This document shows positions 26,270 through 34,271 of a DNA stretch of 64,000 nucleotides, in pieces (within the stretch, counting starts at the first letter, position 1; every line of letters starts with the position of its first letter). The DNA is from DATFTF01 sp963825175 (GTDB taxonomy: Bacteria > Acidobacteriota > Thermoanaerobaculia > UBA5066 > Gp7-AA6), in contig CAWGSA010000001.1 in NCBI GenBank assembly GCA_963825175.1, positions 124,001-188,000 on the forward strand. Direction: 5' to 3'. The translations under genes were made by a program, and so were the position numbers. A model generated the notes under the pieces. It did not search any database. It saw only the letters and a program-made list of their open reading frames with translations, and had not been told where the DNA came from.

Positions 26270-27315
26270 CGGCGAAGCTCGTCATCGGCTCGGACTGGCC
26301 GGCCGGCGTCGGACCGGAGACAGTCTTGCTCGGACTTCCGCTTCTCCGGCGGCAGGTGCTCGCCGCGGAGCGCGCCGGCTTCGATCGGATCGTGGTCGAG
26401 CCGGTGCAAGGATCGGATTCGACCGCTCTTCTCGCCGGCACCCGCGCCGAAGTCACCCGCTCCGAGCCCGCGGATGCGACCCGTCTCTCGGCGCGCGTGC
26501 TTCCCCGGGTGGCGTGGCTCAAGGCGTTCCGGCAGCGGACGCCCGAGAAGATCTCCGACGACGATCGTTTCGAAATCCGCGGACCTCAGGACCTGCCGGC
26601 CGCCGAGCGCTGGCTCCTGGCGGGCCTGGTCAAGGAGACGGAGGGATTCCTGTCGCGGCACTTCGAGCGCAAGATCTCGCTCGCCGTCAGCCGCCGTCTG
26701 GCCTCGACGTCGATCACTCCCAATGCCATGACGCTTGCGTCCGTCGGGGTCGGGCTCGTGGGGGCGGCCTTCTTCGTCTCCTCCCGGCCGGCCATGCAGC
26801 TTGTCGGCGCCCTGCTCTTCCTGGCCCACTCCATTCTCGACGGGTGCGACGGCGAGCTGGCCCGCCTGAAGTTCCAGGAATCCCGGTTCGGAGGCGTCCT
26901 CGACTTCTGGGGCGACAACGTGGTGCATTCGGCGGTCTTCGGGACCATCGCCGCCGGCTGGTGGAGGGCCTCGGAAGACCCAGCCGCCCTTCTCTTCGGG
27001 GCGGCGGCGATCGCCGGAACGCTCCTGTCGGCGGGATTCGTGTACTTTCAGACGATGCGCCAGGCGCGGGAAGGCCCGCTTTTCACATCCGTGACGCGCT
27101 CGGCGCAATCGCGCCTCTCCCGGGTCGCCGACGCGCTGGCACGCCGCGACTTCATCTACCTGGTCATCCTTCTTTCCGTCTTCGGCAAGGCCCGCTGGTT
27201 TCTGGTACTCGCCGCCGTCGGCGCCCCCGCCTTCTTCCTGGTGCTGGTGGGGATCGCGTTGTCCGGCCGCCACGCGAGCAGGGAGATCGAGCGGGCCGAC
27301 AGGAGTTACACATGA
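26266..27315 (+). CDS. CDP-alcohol phosphotransferase with an N-terminal remnant nucleotidyltransferase-like domain
   Basis: 349 residues from a GTG overlapping the previous stop. The membrane half (about 145-340) carries the complete motif D-x2-D-G-x2-A-R-x8-G-x3-D-x3-D at about residues 193-215, so catalysis should be intact. It joins an alcohol phosphate or alcohol to a CDP-activated partner with loss of CMP. The first 110 residues look like a worn nucleotidyltransferase domain, recalling the two-domain inositol-phosphate cytidylyltransferase/DIPP synthase of thermophiles; the complete cytidylyltransferase may be the separate gene at 22236. Product could be phosphatidylinositol-like or di-inositol phosphate. 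Confidence 0.88.
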   Translation: MTAKLVIGSDWPAGVGPETVLLGLPLLRRQVLAAERAGFDRIVVEPVQGSDSTALLAGTRAEVTRSEPADATRLSARVLPRVAWLKAFRQRTPEKISDDDRFEIRGPQDLPAAERWLLAGLVKETEGFLSRHFERKISLAVSRRLASTSITPNAMTLASVGVGLVGAAFFVSSRPAMQLVGALLFLAHSILDGCDGELARLKFQESRFGGVLDFWGDNVVHSAVFGTIAAGWWRASEDPAALLFGAAAIAGTLLSAGFVYFQTMRQAREGPLFTSVTRSAQSRLSRVADALARRDFIYLVILLSVFGKARWFLVLAAVGAPAFFLVLVGIALSGRHASREIERADRSYT

Positions 27316-28700
27316 GCGATCAGACTTCCTTCTATCCCGAGCTGGCCAAGGACATCGCTCCGGCCAGGGGAAAGCTCGGCGTGCTGCTGCCCGGCATCGG
27401 CGCCGTCTCGACGACCCTGGCGGCCGGCGTCCATCTGATTCGCAAGGGCCTGGCCCGTCCTTTCGGGTCGGTGACCCAGATGCAGCAGATGCGCCTGGGT
27501 AAACGCACGCAACCCCGCTTCGTGCCGATCCGGGAGCTCGTGCCTCTGGCCGGGCTGCCCGACCTCGTCTTCGGCGGGTGGGACATCTTCCCCGACAACG
27601 CCTACGAGGCCGCGTGCGGCGCCGGCGTCGTTCCGCCGGAAATGCTGGCGGCGGTCCGGGAGGAGCTTTCGTCGATCGTTCCGTGGCCGGCGGTATTCGA
27701 CCGCTCCTACGTGCGCCGGCTGGACGGGCCCCACGTGAAGACCGCTCCGACCAAGCGCCACCTGGCGGAGGCGCTGATGAAGGATATCGACGACTTCCGC
27801 GCGGCCCAGCGCGTCGAGCGCGCGGTGATGCTGTGGTGCGGCTCGACGGAGGTGTACCTCCAGCCGTCCTCCACGCACCAAACGCTGACGGCGTTCGAGA
27901 AGGGGCTGGAGCGCAACGCCCCGGAGATCTCGCCGTCGATGATCTACGCGTACGCCGCGCTGAAATCCGGCGTCCCGTTCGCCAACGGAGCTCCCAACCT
28001 GTGCGTGGACATTCCCGCGCTGATCGACCTCTCGCGAGAGAACGGCCTTCCGATCGCGGGCAAGGATTTCAAGACCGGCCAGACTCTCATGAAGACGATC
28101 ATCGCTCCAGGGTTGAAGGCGCGGATGCTGGGGCTCCAGGGATGGTTCTCCACCAACATCCTGGGCAACCGCGACGGCGAGGTGCTGGACGACCCCGGCT
28201 CCTTCCGCAGCAAGGAGGTGTCCAAGGCCTCGGTCCTCGACGCCATCCTCCAGCCCGAGATCTACGGCGAGCTGTACGGAAACTACTTCCACAAGATCCG
28301 CATCGAGTACTACCCGCCGCGGGGCGACGCCAAGGAGGGATGGGACAATATAGATATTGTTGGATGGCTGGGCCAGCCGATGCAGATCAAGATCAATTTC
28401 CTGTGCCGGGACTCGATCCTGGCCGCTCCGGTGGCCCTGGACCTCATCCTGTTTCTGGACCTGGCCCGCCGCGCCGGGCTCTCCGGCATCCAGGAGTGGC
28501 TCTCCTTCTACTTCAAGTCGCCCATGGCCCGCGCCGACTTGAGACCCGAGCACGACCTCTTCATCCAGCACCTCAAATTGACCAACACCCTGCGCATCCT
28601 GGTCGGCGAGGAAGTGCTGGATCATTCCGGGCTCGACTACTACGAAGGAGAATCCTCCGAGGCGGCCGACGAGGAGCGCCGGGGCACCGGCAGCCGGTGA
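27312..28700 (+). CDS. ino1: myo-inositol-1-phosphate synthase
   Basis: 462 residues. Converts glucose-6-phosphate to inositol-phosphate using NAD. Family features: G-I-G-A-V-S-T-T-L near residue 28, N-G-A-P-N near residue 228, A-G-K-D-F-K-T-G-Q-T near residue 253, L-G-N-R-D-G near 287, and N-x-D-I-V-G-W-L near 353. It has AGGAG ahead of the ATG, which overlaps the previous stop. It ends the overlapping run and defines inositol as the building block of this operon. Confidence 0.95.
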   Translation: MSDQTSFYPELAKDIAPARGKLGVLLPGIGAVSTTLAAGVHLIRKGLARPFGSVTQMQQMRLGKRTQPRFVPIRELVPLAGLPDLVFGGWDIFPDNAYEAACGAGVVPPEMLAAVREELSSIVPWPAVFDRSYVRRLDGPHVKTAPTKRHLAEALMKDIDDFRAAQRVERAVMLWCGSTEVYLQPSSTHQTLTAFEKGLERNAPEISPSMIYAYAALKSGVPFANGAPNLCVDIPALIDLSRENGLPIAGKDFKTGQTLMKTIIAPGLKARMLGLQGWFSTNILGNRDGEVLDDPGSFRSKEVSKASVLDAILQPEIYGELYGNYFHKIRIEYYPPRGDAKEGWDNIDIVGWLGQPMQIKINFLCRDSILAAPVALDLILFLDLARRAGLSGIQEWLSFYFKSPMARADLRPEHDLFIQHLKLTNTLRILVGEEVLDHSGLDYYEGESSEAADEERRGTGSR

Positions 28701-28713
28701 GGGCGGCAACGGC

Positions 28714-29907
28714 GTGAGCGGCGAGCCGCATCGGCGCCTCCCGGCGCGGCCCTGGGTCATCGGGACCGGCCTCGCCCTCGTTCTCCTGGCGGTTGCCGTG
28801 CTGCGTCCGGCCGCCGTGGCCCAGGTTTCCACCGCCCGCGTGGCTCGCACGGATCTCCTGGTGCCGGTCCTTTCCGACGGGAACCTCGAGCCGCCGCAAG
28901 GCGGCGAGCTGCGCGCGACCGCACCGGCGACGGTCGCCGCGATCCTGGTCCGCGAGGGCCAGCGGGTGGACCAGGGCACGGCGTTGGTCCGGTTGGACGA
29001 TCCGGAGTTGACGGAGTCCGCGCGCAAGGCCCGCGCGGAAGCGCTGCAGATGACCGAGGAGAAGACGCGCGCCTCGGCCGAGCTGGAGGAGGCCCGTCGC
29101 GCCGCTGCGAACGCCCGAAAGATTTTCGAGGCCGACACGCGGCTCTTGAAGGAGGGCGCGATTTCGCGCGCCACGTCGGAAGCCGACGAGCTCGCCGACC
29201 GTCAGGCCCACGACCGGCTCCGGACGGCGCAGGCGCGTCTCGAATCGATCGATGGATCCGGACGCGGATCCCGGCTGGCCCTGGCCCGCGACCAGGCCGA
29301 CGATCTGGTCAAGCGCGTCGCGGCCCTGACCGTGCGCGCGCCGATCGACGGCGTGGCCTATGGCCTTCCGCGCAAGATCGGAGAAGCGGTGACCGCGGGC
29401 CAGATCGTCGCGAGCGTCGCCGATCCGGACCACTTGCGGGTCCGAGCCCGCGTCGATCAGCCGGATCTGCCGCGTATTCAGGTCGGGCAGCGATTCCTGG
29501 TCACGTTCGACGGCCTGCCGGAGCGCCGCTGGGAGGGGAAGGTCCTCGCGGTCTCCACAGGCGTGCGTGAATCGGGCGGGCGCGAGATCGGGGAGGTCCT
29601 GGGAGAGGTCCGGGATCCGGACCTGCAGCTGCCCCCCAACGGATCGGTCAACGTTCAGATCGTCGTGGGCGAGCGCCATGGAATCCTGGCCATCCCGCGG
29701 GCCGCCGTCCTGCGCGACGGCGACAAGCGGTTCGTGTACCGCCTGGAGGAGAAGAGGGCGCGGCGGCGGGACATCTCCGTGGGCCTCGTCGGTTTGAACG
29801 ACGTGGAGGTCACCGGCGGGCTATTGGAAAGGGACGAAGTGATCCTGCCCGGCTCGGTTCCGCTCTCGGAAGGGGTGCGCGTCGCCCCCGCCAAGAAGCA
29901 CGGGTAA
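28714..29907 (+). CDS. periplasmic adaptor (membrane fusion protein) of an ABC-type efflux system
   Basis: 397 residues from a GTG. One N-terminal membrane anchor (I-G-T-G-L-A-L-V-L-L-A-V-A-V-L), a lipoyl-like half with V-R-E-G-Q-R-V-D-Q-G near residue 79, an alpha-helical hairpin rich in Ala, Glu and Arg (about 100-190), then the beta-barrel. Such adaptors connect MacB-type permeases to TolC. The two next genes are exactly these partners. Thirteen bases from ino1, so possibly co-transcribed with the inositol operon. Confidence 0.88.
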   Translation: MSGEPHRRLPARPWVIGTGLALVLLAVAVLRPAAVAQVSTARVARTDLLVPVLSDGNLEPPQGGELRATAPATVAAILVREGQRVDQGTALVRLDDPELTESARKARAEALQMTEEKTRASAELEEARRAAANARKIFEADTRLLKEGAISRATSEADELADRQAHDRLRTAQARLESIDGSGRGSRLALARDQADDLVKRVAALTVRAPIDGVAYGLPRKIGEAVTAGQIVASVADPDHLRVRARVDQPDLPRIQVGQRFLVTFDGLPERRWEGKVLAVSTGVRESGGREIGEVLGEVRDPDLQLPPNGSVNVQIVVGERHGILAIPRAAVLRDGDKRFVYRLEEKRARRRDISVGLVGLNDVEVTGGLLERDEVILPGSVPLSEGVRVAPAKKHG

Positions 29908-29913
29908 GTCCTG

Positions 29914-31122
29914 ATGTTGTTTTCCGCGGAGACCTTCGAGACGGCGACCCACCGGTTTCGAACGCATCCGGTGCAGACCGCCCTGACGCTGGCCGGGCTG
30001 GTGGTGGGGACCGCCGCGATCATCGTCATCGTCGCGCTGGGGCTGACCGGACGCACGTTCGTCATGGCCCAGATCGAAGGCGTCGGATCGCATCTGGTCT
30101 GGGCGGGCTACGAAGGAACAGTGACGTCCGGCGTTTCTCGAACCCTGGAGGACCAGATCACGGACGCCGACGTGCGCGCCATCGAGGCCAGGCAGGACCT
30201 GTTCGCCGGCGTGATGCCCTTAGTCGAGCTTCACGGAACCGTCTCCGCGCTGTCGCGGGCGGCCGATGTGTCCGTGCTCGGCACCACTCCCAACTATCCG
30301 GCGGTCCGCAAGAACCTGCGCATTCTGCAGGGGCGCTTCCTGGACGAGGACGATCTGGGGGAGCGCAGCAAGGTCTGCGTCGTCAGCCGGGAGCTGTACC
30401 AGGATCTCTTCGGCGGCGCCGCGATCGGCGAACAGACCGTGCGCACGCTCGGCATGACCTTCCAGGTGGTGGGAGAGTTCGACAAGCCGGTGGACACGAT
30501 GGGCCAGGGAGAGGTGACGCCCTACTCCCTCTTCATCCCCATCACCGTGGCCTGGTTCTTCACGCCGACCCGGCGTGTGGACACCGTTTTCGGGGAAGTC
30601 CGCGATTTTTCGGAGATCCCCAGAGCGGCCGAGACGATGGAGGACCTCCTGCGCGAGCGCCACCATCAGGGCTCGGTCTTCAAGGTCAAGACGATGACCA
30701 CGGTCATCCAGGTCGCCCGGACGATCTCGTTCGGGCTGATCCTCGCGTTCATCGTCGCGGCGGCGGTGTCGGTGGTGGTCGGCGGCGTCGGGATCATGAA
30801 CATCATGCTGGCCTCCGTCGAGCAGCGGACGCGGGAGATCGGCGTGCGCATGTCCGTCGGCGCGCGCCGGCGGGACATCCTGCGGCAGTTCCTCCTGGAG
30901 GCGCTCCTCATGGGAGCGATCGGCGCCTCGATCGGCGTGGTCGCCGGATTGGGGCTCCCGCTTCTGGCGAAGCTGGTGGTCAAGGGAGTCGAGATCCGCG
31001 TCTCGAGTCTTTCGGCGCTCCTCGCGTTCCTGTTCTCCTGCGGCGTCACGCTCGTCTTCGGCGTCGTTCCTGCCTATCGGGCGGCCAACCTCAATCCCAC
31101 GGAGGCATTGCGCTATGAATGA
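29914..31122 (+). CDS. MacB/FtsX-type ABC transporter permease without ATPase domain
   Basis: 402 residues with the MacB permease plan: one N-terminal membrane segment, a large periplasmic domain (about 50-265), and three C-terminal membrane segments. The conserved G-G-V-G-I-M-N-I-M-L-A-S-V-x-x-R-T-R-E-I-G-x-R motif is present near residue 292, as is the terminal A-Y-R-A-A-N-L-N-P-T-E-A-L-R-Y. The ATPase is neither fused nor encoded next to it, so it must come from elsewhere. Overlaps the TolC gene by 8 bases. Confidence 0.93.
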   Translation: MLFSAETFETATHRFRTHPVQTALTLAGLVVGTAAIIVIVALGLTGRTFVMAQIEGVGSHLVWAGYEGTVTSGVSRTLEDQITDADVRAIEARQDLFAGVMPLVELHGTVSALSRAADVSVLGTTPNYPAVRKNLRILQGRFLDEDDLGERSKVCVVSRELYQDLFGGAAIGEQTVRTLGMTFQVVGEFDKPVDTMGQGEVTPYSLFIPITVAWFFTPTRRVDTVFGEVRDFSEIPRAAETMEDLLRERHHQGSVFKVKTMTTVIQVARTISFGLILAFIVAAAVSVVVGGVGIMNIMLASVEQRTREIGVRMSVGARRRDILRQFLLEALLMGAIGASIGVVAGLGLPLLAKLVVKGVEIRVSSLSALLAFLFSCGVTLVFGVVPAYRAANLNPTEALRYE

Positions 31123-32518
31123 GAAGTTCGAAATCCGACGTCCGAAGTCCAACGTCGGGGGCGCGCGTGGCGCCCCTCGGGCATGCCGCCTTGCCGGGAT
31201 CGCGATCGGGCTCTTCGGGGCGCTCGCCGCCCGGGGCCAGACGGAGCCGCCGCCGGCCCTGACGCTGCGCGTGGCCGCCGAGCGCGCGCTGTCGCAGGCG
31301 CCGGAGATCGTCGGAGCCCGGGCCGAGGCGGCGGACGCGCTGGCGGGGGCGCGTTCGGCGTCGGCGAGCTTCTCCCCGCAGGCCTTCGCCACGGCGACGC
31401 CGGGCTACTCGAGCGGGCTTCCCGTCGCCGTCGCCGGGCGCGTGCCCGCCCTGTTCGGCGTGGAGATTCAACAGACCATCTATGACCCGGCACGCCGGGC
31501 CGAGGCGCTCGAAGCGCAGGCTCGGGCTCAGGGCCTCGAAGGCGCCGCCGTCCGGTCGAGCTCCTCGACGGCGCACGCGCTCGTTCTGGCTTACGGACGA
31601 AACTGGTCCGACCGCGAGGCGGTGGAGAACGCTCGCCAGGCGCTGGAGGCGCGGGAGGCGATGTCCCGGCGCGTTGCGGCGCTGTTGCGAGAGGGACGCC
31701 GAACGCAGCTCGATGCCGAACAGGCCGGCCTGGAGGTGGCGAGGGCCAAGCAGACGCTCGCCGACCGCGAGTCTGAATTCGATCTCGACCGTCTCGAGCT
31801 CGCGCGGTTGATCGATTGGAAGGAGAACGCCGCGCCGGTCCCGGCCGAAGACCCGCTTTCCGCCCTTCCCGCGGCTTTCCCGGGCGACAACCTGGCCGCG
31901 GCGCGGGCCGCCGATCCGGAGCTGTCCGCGCTCGGGCACCAGGCCGACTCACTCGATCGGGCGGCCTTTCTGCAGAAGCGCGCCTGGCTCCCGACGATCC
32001 AGGCGGAAGGCCAGTACCTGAGGCTCGCGAACTACAACAACTTCGACCAGTACTTCGTCAAGTTCAGGACCAACGACGTGGCGGTCGGCGTCTCCGTCGC
32101 CATCCCTCTGTGGACCGGAGGTCGCCTGATGCACGGCCAGGCCGCGGCGAGCGCGAGGCTGGACAAGATCCGCGCCGACCGGCATCTGCGCGAGCGGGAC
32201 CTCGAGCTCGCCGTGCGCCGCGCGGAGCTGCAGGTCCGGCATGCGGAAGGCGAGACCCAGCTGGCAACGCGGGCCCTGGCGGCGGCCCGCGAGGCGCTGC
32301 GCGTGGCCCAGGCGCTGGCCAACGAAGGCCGCGGCGAGCCGGATGACGTCGACCAGCGCTCTCTGGCGTTGGTCCGGGCCCAGGACGATCGGCTCCAGGC
32401 CGACCAGGGATTACTCGCTGCGCGCGCCGCGCTGCTCGATCTTCGCGGAGATCTGCCGGGCGTGCTCCTCACGCCTGGCGCGAAACCAGAGAGCCCGACC
32501 GCCCGATCCTCGCGCTAG
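31115..32518 (+). CDS. TolC-family outer-membrane efflux protein
   Basis: 467 residues. A hydrophobic signal-like segment (A-G-I-A-I-G-L-F-G-A-L-A-A-R-G-Q) ends near residue 45; the first 20 residues are encoded by an intergenic-type repeat, so translation might start later. Two TolC halves follow with long heptad-rich helices: A-x-x-x-A-x-A-x-x-x near 60-90 and 270-300, and P-L-W-T-G-G-R near residue 332, a common motif in the second half. Third component of the 28714-32518 export system. Confidence 0.9.
   Translation: MNEKFEIRRPKSNVGGARGAPRACRLAGIAIGLFGALAARGQTEPPPALTLRVAAERALSQAPEIVGARAEAADALAGARSASASFSPQAFATATPGYSSGLPVAVAGRVPALFGVEIQQTIYDPARRAEALEAQARAQGLEGAAVRSSSSTAHALVLAYGRNWSDREAVENARQALEAREAMSRRVAALLREGRRTQLDAEQAGLEVARAKQTLADRESEFDLDRLELARLIDWKENAAPVPAEDPLSALPAAFPGDNLAAARAADPELSALGHQADSLDRAAFLQKRAWLPTIQAEGQYLRLANYNNFDQYFVKFRTNDVAVGVSVAIPLWTGGRLMHGQAAASARLDKIRADRHLRERDLELAVRRAELQVRHAEGETQLATRALAAAREALRVAQALANEGRGEPDDVDQRSLALVRAQDDRLQADQGLLAARAALLDLRGDLPGVLLTPGAKPESPTARSSR
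31124..31158. repeat. 8-nt unit repeat with a perfect 7-bp stem inside the TolC 5' end
   Basis: Units like GAAGTCCG and GAAGTTCG; CCGACGT (31135-31141) pairs with ACGTCGG (31152-31158) around a 10-base loop. Here the repeat lies within the coding sequence, near the start codon. Confidence 0.65.
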
Positions 32519-32559
32519 CAGGCTGCTGAAAAAGGGTGTGGAGCGGCGTTGCGAGCGCC

Positions 32560-33082
32560 GCGGGGTCGGATCCGATCTCAGGGCGCGCGCCTTCGGCTCT
32601 GCGTCGGACAGGTGGCGATAGAACGAGGCCATCCGATCCCCGGTCTTGCGGTCGTTCACGCTCCAGAGGCTCGCCACGGCCGACCGCGCGCCGGCTTAGA
32701 AGAAAGCCTGGGCCTTCGATTGCACACCCTCACCGGCCAGGACCCGGCCCCGGGCGGTCTGGCAGGCCGACAGAACGACGAGATCGCTCGCCAGCTTCAG
32801 GTTCGAGATCTCGCGAGCCTGCAGGAAACCGTCGTTCCCCTCCCCGCCGGAGGACGCCATCTCGAGAGCGGAGCGGGCGGGATACATCGCGCTGATGAGG
32901 CCGTGAGTCGCGAAGTGCAGGACTGCGGCGGCGAGCGCGGCCACCCATTCTTCCCGATCGGGGTGATCCCAGTCGCGCTGCGAGACGCGCGCGCTGTCTT
33001 CGATCTGCCGCTCCCACAGAGTTTGCCAGTGCTCCGGTCCCGAGCCGCCGAGGCCGGGGAGGATGAGCGCCCGCGGGTGCAT
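32560..33082 (-). pseudogene. chimeric relic: RBBP9-type hydrolase N-terminus joined to a CHAT-domain C-terminus
   Basis: From the ATG at 33082 about 45 residues read as the start of a small serine hydrolase (I-L-P-G-L-G-G-S-G-P-E-H-W-Q, then R-D-W-D-H-P-D-R-E-E-W). The frame then passes directly into a CHAT domain at L-H-F-A-T-H-G-L, with D-L-V-V-L-S-A-C-Q-T-A-R-G further on. A TAA stop at 32696 falls where the neighbouring CHAT gene has His in A-F-F-H-A-G-A-R; after it the homology continues in frame (A-S-L-W-S-V-N-D-R-K-T) to about 32560 and then fades. The His-Cys pair of CHAT is kept, but the gene looks dead. Confidence 0.7.
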
Positions 33083-33125
33083 GGGACTAGGATATTCGAC
33101 GGCGGACGGAAGGAGCGACACCGGG

Positions 33126-33653
33126 ATGGCCTCGCGGGAGGAGCGTTTTGCGGCTCTCACGCAAGACTATGCCCGCGTCGTGGCGAGCGCGATCCGGCGG
33201 GTTTGCAGCCGCCGCCACCGGGCGCTCATACCGGACATCGAGCAGGAGGTCCGTCTGGCCCTGTGGAAGCGGCTGGAGGGTGGGAAAGAGATCGAGCATC
33301 CCGCCTCCTACCTCTACAAGGCGGCTCTCACGACGGCCCTGTCCGTCGTCCGCAAGCACGCTCCGGAGACGATGCCGATCGAAGACGACGACCTCCCCCG
33401 CGGAACGGAAGCGCCGGGCGACCTACTGCCGGCCGAGCGGGCACGGCTTCTCGGCGAGGCCCTGGAGCGGCTTCCCCTCGACCAATCGCGCGCCGTCCGC
33501 GCCCATCTGGCCGGGTTCAGCCATGTCGAGGTCGCCGGGCTCTTCGGATGGAGCGAGTCGGTGGCGCGGCACCGGATCTACCGGGGGATCGAGGCCCTCA
33601 AGGAGAGAATGAAAGGGGGAGCGCATGCGGCAGCAGCCGCCGATCGGGCCTGA
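33126..33653 (+). CDS. ECF-type RNA polymerase sigma factor
   Basis: 175 residues from the ATG at 33126, preceded by AGGAG at a good distance; an upstream in-frame ATG at 33063 would add a non-homologous stretch. Region 2 is at residues about 15-75 (D-I-E-Q-E-V-R-L-A-L-W-K-R-L) and region 4 near 120-165, with the helix-turn-helix H-V-E-V-A-G-L-F-G-W-S-E-S-V-A-R. The downstream gene overlaps by 29 bases and encodes a likely anti-sigma factor. It may drive the CHAT-TPR gene or others; the target promoter is not known. Confidence 0.88.
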   Translation: MASREERFAALTQDYARVVASAIRRVCSRRHRALIPDIEQEVRLALWKRLEGGKEIEHPASYLYKAALTTALSVVRKHAPETMPIEDDDLPRGTEAPGDLLPAERARLLGEALERLPLDQSRAVRAHLAGFSHVEVAGLFGWSESVARHRIYRGIEALKERMKGGAHAAAAADRA

Positions 33654-34269
33654 GGACCAGGCGCTCTCCCAGTCGTACCGGAGCATGCAACGCTCCGGCT
33701 CCGACGGGTGTCCGCCACCGGATCGGCTGACCGACCTCGCGGTCGGCGAAGAGCTCGAGGCGGAGCGCGCCGTCCTGGCCGACCACGTCGTGTCCTGCCG
33801 CCGGTGCAGCGAGGACCTCCAGATCCTGCTGCGGACCCACGCCGTTGCGGGCGGCACCCGGCGATCGGTGGCCGGATGGCTCGCCGCAGCGGCAGCGCTA
33901 GCCGTGCTTGGAATCGGAATTCTCTTCGCTGTCCGCGCCCGGCCGGCCGGAGATGCGGTGCGGGGAGGCCGCGACGCAGCGAGCGCCGCGGGGGTGTCTC
34001 CCGCCGCCGGATCAACCCTTGCCGCGCCGCCCGAGACGCTCCGGTGGCTGGGGCAGAAGGGCGCCGAGACCTATCGGGTCAAGCTCTTCGACCAGTCCGG
34101 CCGTGCGATCTGGGAAAGCGGTTTCCTGACCAGCCCGTCGGCGAACGTCCCGGCCGCGGCGCGGGCGAGTCTCCAGGCAGGGAAGAGCTACTTCTGGACC
34201 GTCGAGGTCTTTCAGGCCGCGGAGACCTTGCGCCTCGGGCCTTATTCATTTTCGCTTCTCCCGCGCTAG
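33625..34269 (+). CDS. membrane anti-sigma-like protein with zinc-binding H-x3-C-x2-C motif
   Basis: 214 residues. An N-terminal zinc-finger-like segment D-H-V-V-S-C-R-R-C near residue 52 is the signature of ZAS anti-sigma domains. One membrane segment (G-W-L-A-A-A-A-A-L-A-V-L-G-I-G-I-L-F-A-V) spans about residues 76-96. The outer domain of about 110 residues resembles a beta-sandwich with W-T-V-E-V-F near the end. It should hold the ECF sigma factor until a signal arrives. The stop is only two bases from the stop of the convergent CHAT-TPR gene. Confidence 0.78.
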   Translation: MRQQPPIGPEDQALSQSYRSMQRSGSDGCPPPDRLTDLAVGEELEAERAVLADHVVSCRRCSEDLQILLRTHAVAGGTRRSVAGWLAAAAALAVLGIGILFAVRARPAGDAVRGGRDAASAAGVSPAAGSTLAAPPETLRWLGQKGAETYRVKLFDQSGRAIWESGFLTSPSANVPAAARASLQAGKSYFWTVEVFQAAETLRLGPYSFSLLPR

Positions 34270-34271
34270 CT

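Noticed and set aside
32519..32540. End of an insertion sequence (CAGGCTGCTGAAAAAG)
   Set aside because: Resembles repeated element ends I have seen, but there is no transposase, matching inverted end or target duplication in the window.
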